DNA of 64,000 bases, taken from the NCBI GenBank assembly GCA_009845905.1, contig VXYS01000009.1, forward strand, positions 124,001-188,000. The letters are read 5' to 3'. The notes under the pieces are model-generated. The model worked only from the letters and a program-made list of their open reading frames with translations. It searched no databases and was not told the DNA's origin. Positions 17,511 to 24,734 of this stretch are shown here, one piece after another. Position 1 is the first letter of the stretch, and each line of letters starts with the position of its first letter. The DNA comes from Gammaproteobacteria bacterium (GTDB lineage: Bacteria > Pseudomonadota > Gammaproteobacteria > Steroidobacterales > Foliamicaceae). A program made the position numbers and the translations under genes.

Positions 17511-19156
17511 CGCGAATACCTGTCCCGGACTGCCTCGAGGAGCCTCGTGTCGTCGTATTGCGCCAGCGATTCGCGAAGCAGTTCGTCGGCCCGTTCGATC
17601 TGCCCCAGTTCGTACAGAACCTCGCAAAGGTGGGCGGCGACTTCGGGATGCGGAAGGCTCTCCAGCGCCTGCTCCAGCAGCGGCACGGCTTCCTCCTTCC
17701 TGCCCAGGCGATAAAGCACCCAGCCCATGCTGTCCACGATCGCGGGGGAGTCGGGATCGAGCTGCAGGGCCAGGCTGATATGACCATGGGCCTCTTCCAG
17801 GCGTATGCCCCGGTCCGCCAGCGTGTAACCCAGGGCATTGAGAACTTCCGAGTCGCGCGGGTAGTCGGCCAGCAGGTCCTCCATCTCGCGTATCGCCGTG
17901 CGGTGTTGCTCGAGGTCCAGCAGCAGGTGGGCTCTCTGCATTCTCAGGCGGCGGCTTTGCGGACGGTAGCGCAGGGCCTCCTCGTACGCAGCCAGCGCCT
18001 GATCGTCGCGGCCGGCGGCCCGCATCACGAAAGCGAAAAGCGGCAGGCTCTCGAAAGTGTGCCGTGGATAACGCCCGGCATGAACCAGAATCGTCGCCAG
18101 CGCTTCGTCGATTTCATCCCGCGCGACGAAAGCCCTGACCAGCAACTCCGTGGCCACGGGCGCCAGCCGGTCCGACTGTATCCCGGCGAGCCACTCGATC
18201 GACTCCAGCCAATCCTGGCGTCCCGCGGCGATCTGGCCCAGGGCCAACCGGCAGGAATCCGACCGGTAGCCGCGAGAAAAAAGCTCAAGATATATCGACT
18301 CGGCGAAATTGCCCGCACCCAGCGCCTGCAGAATCCTCGCCTCCTGCATCGCCAGGCCCGGTGAGTCCGGGTTGGCCGCTCGCAGATTCCTGAGGCGGCT
18401 CAAGGCCTCGCGCGGCTGGCGCGCCTCAAGAAGCAAAACGACGTAGTTCTGCTCCAGCGCCAGGCTGTTGCGGGCGGCCAGTTGCTCGGTCAACCGGGCG
18501 AGGGCGGCATCCGGTTCGCCCGCGCGCAACACCGCGGTGGCCGCGATCCCATGCGCATCGTCGTCCAGGGGATCGCGACGCAGCAGCAAATCGGCGAAAC
18601 GTGCGGCGTCCGAGTACTCGTTCGCGGCAAGCGCAACCCGCGCCGCGAGACTCAGAACCCTGGCCGAGCCGGGACGTTCAGCGGCCAGCCGGGCGGTCAG
18701 CGGCTGCAGGTCCGCGATAGTCAGCGCATCCGAATTGATTCCGTTCAGCCGCTCCTCGAGCAATGCGAGAAAACGGCCGTCATCCGCATCCGCGGAAAGA
18801 CCGGCGCGCGCCGCTTCAAACGCCGCGTGCATGTCGCCGGCAGCCGCGTGCAGGACGGCCAGCAGCGCCAGGACTTCCGGATCGCTTTCTTCTTGCGCAT
18901 GCCACAGGGACGCCGCTTCCAGGGCAACGGCATACAGATCGCGCCGGAATGCGAACTCCGCCGCCTCCCGGGCCTTGAGCGCGGCCGACGCGCCTTCCGG
19001 CAAGCTTTGCGCTTCAACCAGCAGGCCGCGGGCCTCGTTACCCGGAAACGCCGGCCAGCCGGCCTCGGCCAGCCGCATCTGCGCGCTCGCGCAAGCCGCC
19101 AGGGAGAGCCCTGCGAGAAAGACGGCGGCCAACCTGGCCTGGGGACGGAGATCCAC
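17507..19156 (-). CDS. Tetratricopeptide-repeat lipoprotein
   Basis: A 549-residue protein made mostly of TPR-type helical pairs; the clearest run is near the C-terminus (SEVLNALGYTLADRGIRLEE, ALQLDPDSPAIVDSMGWVLY, YRLGRKEEAVPLLEQALESL). The leader ARLAAVFLAGLSLAAC carries a lipobox with Cys22. GTG at 19154-19156 was chosen because it gives a proper lipoprotein leader and clears prfA, which begins 53 nt away on the other strand. A TPR protein upstream of lolB is common in gammaproteobacteria and is presumed to work at the outer membrane, but no precise role can be given. Confidence 0.85.
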   Translation of the reverse strand: MDLRPQARLAAVFLAGLSLAACASAQMRLAEAGWPAFPGNEARGLLVEAQSLPEGASAALKAREAAEFAFRRDLYAVALEAASLWHAQEESDPEVLALLAVLHAAAGDMHAAFEAARAGLSADADDGRFLALLEERLNGINSDALTIADLQPLTARLAAERPGSARVLSLAARVALAANEYSDAARFADLLLRRDPLDDDAHGIAATAVLRAGEPDAALARLTEQLAARNSLALEQNYVVLLLEARQPREALSRLRNLRAANPDSPGLAMQEARILQALGAGNFAESIYLELFSRGYRSDSCRLALGQIAAGRQDWLESIEWLAGIQSDRLAPVATELLVRAFVARDEIDEALATILVHAGRYPRHTFESLPLFAFVMRAAGRDDQALAAYEEALRYRPQSRRLRMQRAHLLLDLEQHRTAIREMEDLLADYPRDSEVLNALGYTLADRGIRLEEAHGHISLALQLDPDSPAIVDSMGWVLYRLGRKEEAVPLLEQALESLPHPEVAAHLCEVLYELGQIERADELLRESLAQYDDTRLLEAVRDRYSR

Positions 19157-19173
19157 ACTGCGATAATAGCCCC

Positions 19174-19186
19174 AGTGCCGTGTCAA
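19174..19186. other. 13-nt match to the terminal repeat of the palindromic element
   Basis: agtgccgtgtcaa here is identical to the first 13 nt of the element at 54863-55126. It lies between the divergent starts of the TPR lipoprotein and prfA genes. On the minus strand it reads TTGACA, pointing at the TPR gene. It may be a remnant end or chance; no other part of the element is present. Confidence 0.25.
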
Positions 19187-19208
19187 CAGGCCCGACGCGG
19201 AAACGACC

Positions 19209-20294
19209 ATGAACCCCGCCCTGCTGGAAAAACTCCGCGGCCTCAAGGCCCGCTTCGAACAACTGGAGGCTTCGCTGGCGGATCCGGAAGTGCTTTCGGA
19301 TTCGGTGCGCCGCCGCGATGCCGGCCGCGAGCACGCGCGCCTTCAGCCCTTGGCCAGCCTGCTCGGGCGCCTTGAGCGGGCATTGGAGACGGAGGCCTCG
19401 GCCGAGGAAATGCTCGGCGGCGACGACGAGGAACTGCGAGAGCTGGCGCGGGAGGAGGCCGAGGAGGCCCGGCGCGAACAGGCGGCCCTGGAAGTGCGAT
19501 TGCGCCGCTTTTTACTCAAGCCCGACCCGCGCGACGCGCGCGACGTGTACCTGGAAATCCGCGCCGGCACCGGCGGAGACGAAGCGGCGATTTTCGCCGG
19601 CGACCTGTTCCGTATGTATACGCGCTACGCGGAGGAGCGAGGCTGGGCCCGGGAGATCATCCAGATGAGCGAGGGCGAACACGGCGGCTACAAGGAAATC
19701 GTCTGCCGGCTGGCCGGCAAGCGGGTCTTTTCCTACCTGCGGTTCGAGTCCGGCGCTCACCGCGTGCAGCGGGTGCCGGAAACGGAGTCACAGGGGCGGA
19801 TTCACACTTCGGCCTGCACCGTGGCGGTCCTCCCGGAAGCCGAGGAAACGGGAGAAATCGAGATCGATCCCGGCGACCTGAGGGTCGACACCTATCGCGC
19901 CTCGGGCGCCGGCGGCCAGCATGTAAACAAGACCGACTCCGCGGTCCGACTCACCCACCTGCCCACGGGAATCGTCGTTGAGTGCCAGGACGAGCGTTCG
20001 CAGCACAAGAACCGCGCCCGGGCCCTGTCGCTGCTGCGCGCGCGGCTGCTGGACGCCGAACAGAGCCGCCTGGAGCGCGAGCGCGCCGAGGAGCGCCGCT
20101 CCCAGGTGGGCAGCGGCGACCGGTCCGAGCGTATCCGCACCTACAACTTCCCGCAGGGCCGGGTCACCGACCACCGCATCAACCTGAGCCTCTACAAGCT
20201 GCCGCAGATCATGGAAGGCGACCTCGACGGGATCATCGAGCCGCTGCGCCAGCACATGGAGGCCGAACAGCTCGCCACCCTGGATCCCGGTTAA
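19209..20294 (+). CDS. prfA: Peptide chain release factor 1
   Basis: A 361-residue class I release factor, full length for RF1. The GGQ motif that triggers peptide release is at residues 235-237 in [16 protein letters not shown]. The codon-reading tripeptide is Pro-Glu-Thr (190-192) in [18 protein letters not shown], an RF1-type PxT rather than the RF2 SPF. The ATG start fits the length. It is divergent from the TPR-lolB genes and convergent with the racemase-like gene. The usual neighbour prmC, which methylates this GGQ glutamine, is not adjacent but lies at 30814. Confidence 0.97.
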   Translation: MNPALLEKLRGLKARFEQLEASLADPEVLSDSVRRRDAGREHARLQPLASLLGRLERALETEASAEEMLGGDDEELRELAREEAEEARREQAALEVRLRRFLLKPDPRDARDVYLEIRAGTGGDEAAIFAGDLFRMYTRYAEERGWAREIIQMSEGEHGGYKEIVCRLAGKRVFSYLRFESGAHRVQRVPETESQGRIHTSACTVAVLPEAEETGEIEIDPGDLRVDTYRASGAGGQHVNKTDSAVRLTHLPTGIVVECQDERSQHKNRARALSLLRARLLDAEQSRLERERAEERRSQVGSGDRSERIRTYNFPQGRVTDHRINLSLYKLPQIMEGDLDGIIEPLRQHMEAEQLATLDPG

Positions 20295-21034
20295 AACTCC
20301 TCCAGCAGGCCGCCGAATCCCATGACCCTGTCCTGGATCCCGTTGGCCCTCAGCGCATGCCAGTAGGTGGCGGTGTTGATGGCGATCACCGGTTTGCCGA
20401 GCAACCGTTCGGCCCCCGCCGCCAGCCGGATCGCCGAAAGATTGGTGCCCACCTGCACCAGCGCGTCGACATCGTCGCCGTCGAGTTCCCGGAATTCGCT
20501 GGCCACCCGCGATTCCGGCACCTCCGCGATGGCGGTCCATGAGGGGCAGCGCAGGCAGGAATCGCGCACGACGTTGAAGCCGCGATCCGACAGGTATCGG
20601 CTGACCTCGCGGTTGGCCACCGGGTAGTAGGGCGACATGAACGCGACATTGCGCGAGCCGTAGGCATCGAGTGCGTCCGCCACGGCCTCGGAACCGACGG
20701 AGAGCTTCAGTTCCGCGATCTCCTCGATCCTCCTCTTCCATTCCGTGCCGCCCTTCACGCCGCCGTAGAACGTCACCGCCGACATGCCCATGACCAGGTA
20801 GTCCGGCTTGCAGGTCAGCACGCCGCGAACGGCCGCCGCCGTATTCTCGGAAATCTCGATGGTGCCGGCCATGAAAGTCTCGTCCGATATCGCGTTGGCG
20901 TCCTGAATGATGATCCGCGAGTAGTGGTTGGTGACGCCCGGCGGACGCAGGTCGTCGAAATCCGGTTGCACGATGGTGTTTGTCGAAGGCCCCAGCACCC
21001 CGAACTTCTTTCGCCATCCCAAAGCATCGGTCAT
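20291..21034 (-). CDS. Asp/Glu racemase superfamily protein (maleate isomerase / arylmalonate decarboxylase-like)
   Basis: A 247-residue protein resembling the maleate cis-trans isomerase and arylmalonate decarboxylase group. Family-like blocks are [28 protein letters not shown] and [15 protein letters not shown]. Where most members have catalytic cysteines, this protein has Met-Ser in MGMSAVTF and Gly in [10 protein letters not shown], so both usual Cys positions appear to be replaced; the cysteines at 160 and 163 lie elsewhere. The reaction may therefore differ. It is the last gene of an operon with the cyclodeaminase-like and DUF1838 genes (gaps 16 and 21 nt). Its end overlaps the prfA stop. 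Confidence 0.8.
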   Translation of the reverse strand: MTDALGWRKKFGVLGPSTNTIVQPDFDDLRPPGVTNHYSRIIIQDANAISDETFMAGTIEISENTAAAVRGVLTCKPDYLVMGMSAVTFYGGVKGGTEWKRRIEEIAELKLSVGSEAVADALDAYGSRNVAFMSPYYPVANREVSRYLSDRGFNVVRDSCLRCPSWTAIAEVPESRVASEFRELDGDDVDALVQVGTNLSAIRLAAGAERLLGKPVIAINTATYWHALRANGIQDRVMGFGGLLEEF

Positions 21035-21050
21035 CGTTTATTCCTCCGGT

Positions 21051-22031
21051 TTAGTCCCAGGTGAGGTCCACGCCGATCTTCCTGCTTTCGGCGTTGCGAA
21101 AAGCGGCATAGGCGGCGGCCAGGTCCTGTGCGGCCACGCCCAGCGACTTGTACACCGTGATTTCCGCATCGTCGCTCCGTCCGGCAACACGGTCGGCCAG
21201 CACGTCGCCGATTTCGCCGGCGATGTGCGCTTCGGACACCACGCCGGCCTCGATGGCGGCGAGCAATTCTCCGGCCTGGTCCATCGCGGAGGCCTTGTAG
21301 TCCACGAAGAAGCGCGAGCGAGTCACGACGTCAACGTCCGCCTCGGACGAGCTGGCTATCGCCGCTCCCACCAGGTTCACGTGGCAACCGGGCGCCAGCC
21401 ACTTGCCTTCAAGCACCGGTTCGGCGGCCGAAGTCGTGGTGCAGACGATGTCGGCGCCGTCGACGGCTTCGCGCGCATCGTCGCAGACGCGTGCGGAAAC
21501 GGAAGCGGGCAAAGCCAGCCGCCGCACGAGCCGCCGGGCGTGGGCGTCCGTGCGCCCCCAGACGCGCACTTCGGCGATCGGCCGCACGCAGCTCAGTGCC
21601 CGAACATGATGCTGCGCCTGCGTGCCGGTGCCGAGTATCGCCAGCGTCGCGCCGCCGGGGCGCGCCAGGATTCGCGTGGCCAGCGCGCTGGCCGCGGCCG
21701 TCCTGATCGCGGTCAGTTCGCTGCCGTCCAGCAGGGCCAGCGGTATGCCTTGCTGGCTGTCGAAGATCATCACGGCGCCCACGTGCGAACCGTACGGACT
21801 GTCCGGCGAACGCGGGTACTTCGAGACGATCTTGACGCCGAAGGTGCACGGTTCGCCGAGATATCCCGGCATCAACGTGAACTTGCCGCCGTGGCCCGGG
21901 ATGTCCATGTATCTGCGAAGCGGCATGATCGTGTCGCCCCGGGAGACCGCGCGCATCGCGGCTTCCACCGCATCGATGCACTCGGCGTGCGACAGCGCTT
22001 CGGCAACCGCCTCCCGGTTGAGGATGCGCAT
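21051..22031 (-). CDS. Ornithine cyclodeaminase / mu-crystallin family oxidoreductase
   Basis: A 326-residue NAD(P)-dependent protein of the ornithine cyclodeaminase family. Recognisable blocks are DGSELTAIRTAAASALAT, the Rossmann motif ILGTGTQAQHHVRAL, VRVWGRTDAHARRL and IVCTTTSAAEPVL. The family includes deaminating cyclases, imine reductases and amino acid dehydrogenases, so the substrate is open. It lies between a DUF1838 gene (21 nt upstream) and a racemase-like gene (16 nt downstream), all on this strand, suggesting a joint role in turnover of an amino or imino acid-like intermediate. Confidence 0.88.
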   Translation of the reverse strand: MRILNREAVAEALSHAECIDAVEAAMRAVSRGDTIMPLRRYMDIPGHGGKFTLMPGYLGEPCTFGVKIVSKYPRSPDSPYGSHVGAVMIFDSQQGIPLALLDGSELTAIRTAAASALATRILARPGGATLAILGTGTQAQHHVRALSCVRPIAEVRVWGRTDAHARRLVRRLALPASVSARVCDDAREAVDGADIVCTTTSAAEPVLEGKWLAPGCHVNLVGAAIASSSEADVDVVTRSRFFVDYKASAMDQAGELLAAIEAGVVSEAHIAGEIGDVLADRVAGRSDDAEITVYKSLGVAAQDLAAAYAAFRNAESRKIGVDLTWD

Positions 22032-22052
22032 GAACGAGCGTAAAACCGCCGC

Positions 22053-22940
22053 TCAGCCGAAGCCGCGCATCTCGATGATGCGCTCGAAGAACGACGGGCC
22101 GTCGTCGTGCTCGGGCGATTGCTCGAATACCGGCGACAGGGCCCGGGCGCGCTCGAGATAACCGGCGTCCAGGTCCTCGAAGGACGGCACCTTGACCGCG
22201 TCGAAATGCCATATCACGTGGCCGGGCAGGATGCCCATTTCGTTGTACGGCCTGCGGGTCGCGGAAAAGATGTTCCAGCCCCCGGCGGCGGCGGTCGGCT
22301 GGCGCGGCTCCTCGCCCAGGACTTCGTGCGTCGAGGCGAAGAGGGAAGCGTATTCCAGCGACGGTTGCGGGAGAATGGGAGGGAAGCGCGAGCCTTCCTG
22401 CAGGCGCAGGACGCCGTTGTCGTCGGTCCAGTCCAGGTGCAGCGGTTTCTCGGCGTAATGGTCGGGAAATACCCGCTTCATGCTGCCGAACCACACGCCC
22501 ATCGGCGTGTAGTACTGCCCTTCCTTGTGCCGGATGAAGCTGGCCGGCAGCGTAACCGTGGCGCCGTTGAAGGGGCTCGTGTACTGGTCGATGAACTCGC
22601 CGGTTTCAAGATCGGTAAAAAACGAGACCGTGGACGGATAGCGCACCCAAACGTGTTCCTCGACCTGCTTCCACCACCCGGTCTCGCTGCCAAGAAACCC
22701 GTACATGGGGGTGACCGCGTCTTCCTGAACGGCAAAGACCTTGCCGCGGGTCTTGAAGACGCAGGGATCGCCTCCCTCGTTTCCATAGGCGCGGATCATC
22801 GCGCGGCACTGCGATTCCGGATCGCCGGGCAGCGTGAGTTTCCCGGCGGCGCCCGCCGCCGCTTCCGCCGCCAACATTCGAGGCGCGCCCACCCCGATTC
22901 CCATCACGGCCGCACCCTGCAGCAAGTCCCTCCGATTCAT
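22053..22940 (-). CDS. DUF1838 family protein, Tat-exported (paralogue A)
   Basis: A 295-residue protein. It begins MNRRDLLQGAAVMGIGVGAP, a twin-arginine leader, and shares the DUF1838 signature FFTDLETGEFIDQYTSPFNG. A tryptophan/proline-rich C-terminal half (AGGWNIFSATRRPYNEMG) corresponds to the conserved WxPWM region of its paralogues but is more diverged. No catalytic motif is known to me for DUF1838. The ATG at 22938-22940 follows AGGAG. It heads the operon with the cyclodeaminase-like and racemase-like genes and is divergent, 50 nt away, from an FAD-dependent oxidoreductase gene. Confidence 0.82.
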   Translation of the reverse strand: MNRRDLLQGAAVMGIGVGAPRMLAAEAAAGAAGKLTLPGDPESQCRAMIRAYGNEGGDPCVFKTRGKVFAVQEDAVTPMYGFLGSETGWWKQVEEHVWVRYPSTVSFFTDLETGEFIDQYTSPFNGATVTLPASFIRHKEGQYYTPMGVWFGSMKRVFPDHYAEKPLHLDWTDDNGVLRLQEGSRFPPILPQPSLEYASLFASTHEVLGEEPRQPTAAAGGWNIFSATRRPYNEMGILPGHVIWHFDAVKVPSFEDLDAGYLERARALSPVFEQSPEHDDGPSFFERIIEMRGFG

Positions 22941-22990
22941 ACGCTCCTCTCCTTCCGGTACAACGTCAGGCGCATTACGATAACGCACCC

Positions 22991-24382
22991 ATGAGCGTAT
23001 TGCCCGCCACGGAAGCGCATTTCGACTGGAGCGTCCCCGTCGCTGTGGTGGGCGCGGGCGGCTGCGGCCTGTGCGGCGGACTCGCCGCACGCCAGGCGGG
23101 CGCCGAAGTGCTGATACTTGAACGCGACGCTGTGCCGATCGGCACTACCGGTATGTCCACGGGACTCATTCCGGGCGCCGGAACCCGGATGCAGCGCGAG
23201 AAGGACATCGAGGATTCGCCGGAACTCTTCGCCGAAGACGTTTTGGCCAAGGCGAAGCACCAGACCGACGCGAACGTGGTGCTGGCGCTGGCCCGCGAGT
23301 CCGCGCGCACCGTGGAGTGGCTGGCCGACGAATGCGGCGTGGCGCTGTCGCTGGTCGACAGCTTCCTCTACACGGGCCACAGCGTCAAACGCATGCACGG
23401 CAGCCCCAACCGCACCGGCGCCGAACTGATGGGCAGCCTGCTCGACGCCTGCACCGACGCCGGCGCCGACCTGCTGACGGACGCGCGCGTCAGCCACCTC
23501 TTCGCCGATGCCGACGGGCGCATAAGCGGGTTGCGCTGCGTGCGCCCGGACGGCAGCACCGAGGACCTCGGCTGCGCAGCGCTGATCCTGGCCTGCTGCG
23601 GTTTCGCCGGCAACCAGGAAATGGTGGCCGAATACATCCCCGAGCTGCGCCACGCGGAATTCTTCGGCCATCCGGGCAACCAGGGCGAAGCAATCGAGTG
23701 GGGCCGGGAACTCGGCGCGGCGATTGCCGACATCCGCTCCTACCAGGGGCACGGCGGTCTGGCGAAGGGCTACGGCGTGCCGATCCTGTGGCCCGTCATC
23801 CTGGAGGGCGGGATCCAGGTAAACCTCGAGGGCCGGCGCTTTTCCGACGAATCGCTGGGCTATTCCGAGCAGGCCATGGAGGTGCTGGCGCAGCCCGAAC
23901 ATGTGGCCGTTACGGTCTACGACCAGCGCCTGCACGAACTGATGCACGAATTCAACGATTACCGAGAAGCGATCACCGCAGGCGCGGTGCGGGAGGCCTC
24001 GACGCCGGGAGAACTTGCGCAACTGTTCGGGCTGCCGGCCGGGGCGCTGGAGGAGACGCTGGCCGAGACGGCGGCCCTGACCCGGGGAGAAGCGACCGAT
24101 CCCTTCGGCCGCGACTTCACCGGCAGGCCGGAACTTGAGGCGCCCTGGTACGGCGTGCGCGTGACCGGCGCGCTGTTCCACACGCAGGGCGGGCTCAGGG
24201 TGGACGCACGGGCCCGTGTCCTTCGCGACGACGGCAGCGCCTTCCCCAACCTGTTCGCCGGCGGCGGGGCGGCGCGAGGCGTCTCCGGTCCGTCCCGCTG
24301 GGGCTATATCGCCGGCAACGGCCTGCTCACCGCCACCACCTACGGACGACTGGCGGGCGAAACCGCCGCCGCCCTGACCTGA
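22991..24382 (+). CDS. FAD-dependent oxidoreductase, fumarate reductase/ketosteroid dehydrogenase superfamily
   Basis: A 463-residue flavoprotein distantly related to the tandem set at 5297-10069. The Rossmann motif VAVVGAGGCGLCGGLAARQ, then a shared REKDIEDSPELFAEDV segment and ARTVEWL, and a C-terminal PNLFAGGGAARGVSGPSRWG with NGLLTATTYGRLAGE. It lacks a signal peptide, so unlike those copies it should be cytoplasmic. It starts 50 nt from the divergent DUF1838 gene. Two hairpin elements follow its stop. The substrate is unknown; reduction or desaturation next to a carbonyl is typical of relatives. Confidence 0.87.
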   Translation: MSVLPATEAHFDWSVPVAVVGAGGCGLCGGLAARQAGAEVLILERDAVPIGTTGMSTGLIPGAGTRMQREKDIEDSPELFAEDVLAKAKHQTDANVVLALARESARTVEWLADECGVALSLVDSFLYTGHSVKRMHGSPNRTGAELMGSLLDACTDAGADLLTDARVSHLFADADGRISGLRCVRPDGSTEDLGCAALILACCGFAGNQEMVAEYIPELRHAEFFGHPGNQGEAIEWGRELGAAIADIRSYQGHGGLAKGYGVPILWPVILEGGIQVNLEGRRFSDESLGYSEQAMEVLAQPEHVAVTVYDQRLHELMHEFNDYREAITAGAVREASTPGELAQLFGLPAGALEETLAETAALTRGEATDPFGRDFTGRPELEAPWYGVRVTGALFHTQGGLRVDARARVLRDDGSAFPNLFAGGGAARGVSGPSRWGYIAGNGLLTATTYGRLAGETAAALT

Positions 24383-24418
24383 ACGCCACCGGTCCCTGCT
24401 CGCGGGGCGTGCTTCCTC

Positions 24419-24518
24419 GCCCTTTGTTCGTCCCCCTCCTCGTTGGAGACGCCATCCTGGCTCGATTCTCGCTGTCCCTGCTCCAACGCTCCTACGAGGA
24501 GGGGGACGAACAAAGGGC
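24419..24518. repeat. Hairpin element with self-complementary arms (copy 2)
   Basis: Arms 24419-24442 and 24495-24518 are a perfect 24-bp inverted repeat (gccctttgttcgtccccctc pairs with gagggggacgaacaaagggc, plus CTCG/CGAG ends). The core between them contains ggagacgccatcctggctcg, attctcgctgtccctgctcc and aacgctcc. It is nearly identical to copy 4 at 29455 apart from a few bases. It follows the flavoprotein stop by 36 nt and could act as a terminator. The 352-nt gap to the next gene holds this element and the next one. Confidence 0.8.
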
Positions 24519-24555
24519 TTAAGCTGACGCCTCCCCGGGTACGCGCCTACAGTAG

Positions 24556-24652
24556 CCCGTTTGTGTGCCTTCCTCTCGTGGGAGCGTAAAAGCAGGATAG
24601 CGATTCCGAGCCAGGGATGGCGTCTCCAACGGGAGGAAGGCACACAAACGGG
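24556..24652. repeat. Hairpin element with self-complementary arms (copy 3, inverted core)
   Basis: Arms 24556-24575 and 24633-24652 pair perfectly over 20 bp (cccgtttgtgtgccttcctc with gaggaaggcacacaaacggg). The core reads ggagcg, agcaggatagcgattccgag and ccagggatggcgtctcc, the reverse complement of the copy-2 core with changes, so the element is in the opposite orientation. Its arms share no obvious sequence with those of copy 2, 37 nt away. It lies about 80 nt before the beta-lactamase/DUF3089 gene. Confidence 0.78.
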
Positions 24653-24734
24653 CGGGATTACAGCGAAGAATGAATCGAAGCGAGTCCTGCTGACCGTGGT
24701 AGAGCCCACTGCGCGGGCCGGTATGATTCGCGCC

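Noticed and set aside
16891..17839. Upstream extension of the helicase frame through lolB and the TPR gene (open to 17838)
   Set aside because: It is a high-GC shadow frame; lolB and the TPR lipoprotein are clear in another frame and the helicase domain starts only after 16890.
19156..19186. Sigma-70 promoter for the TPR gene from TTGACA and TATTAT
   Set aside because: The two hexamers are separated by only 12 nt, too short for a standard promoter.
19741..19765. ggttcgagtcc resembling a tRNA T-loop
   Set aside because: It lies within prfA in frame and no acceptor or anticodon stem can be built around it.
24410..24660. CRISPR-like array because repeated cores lie close together
   Set aside because: Only two elements, palindromic, in opposite orientation, with no regular spacer unit and no cas genes.
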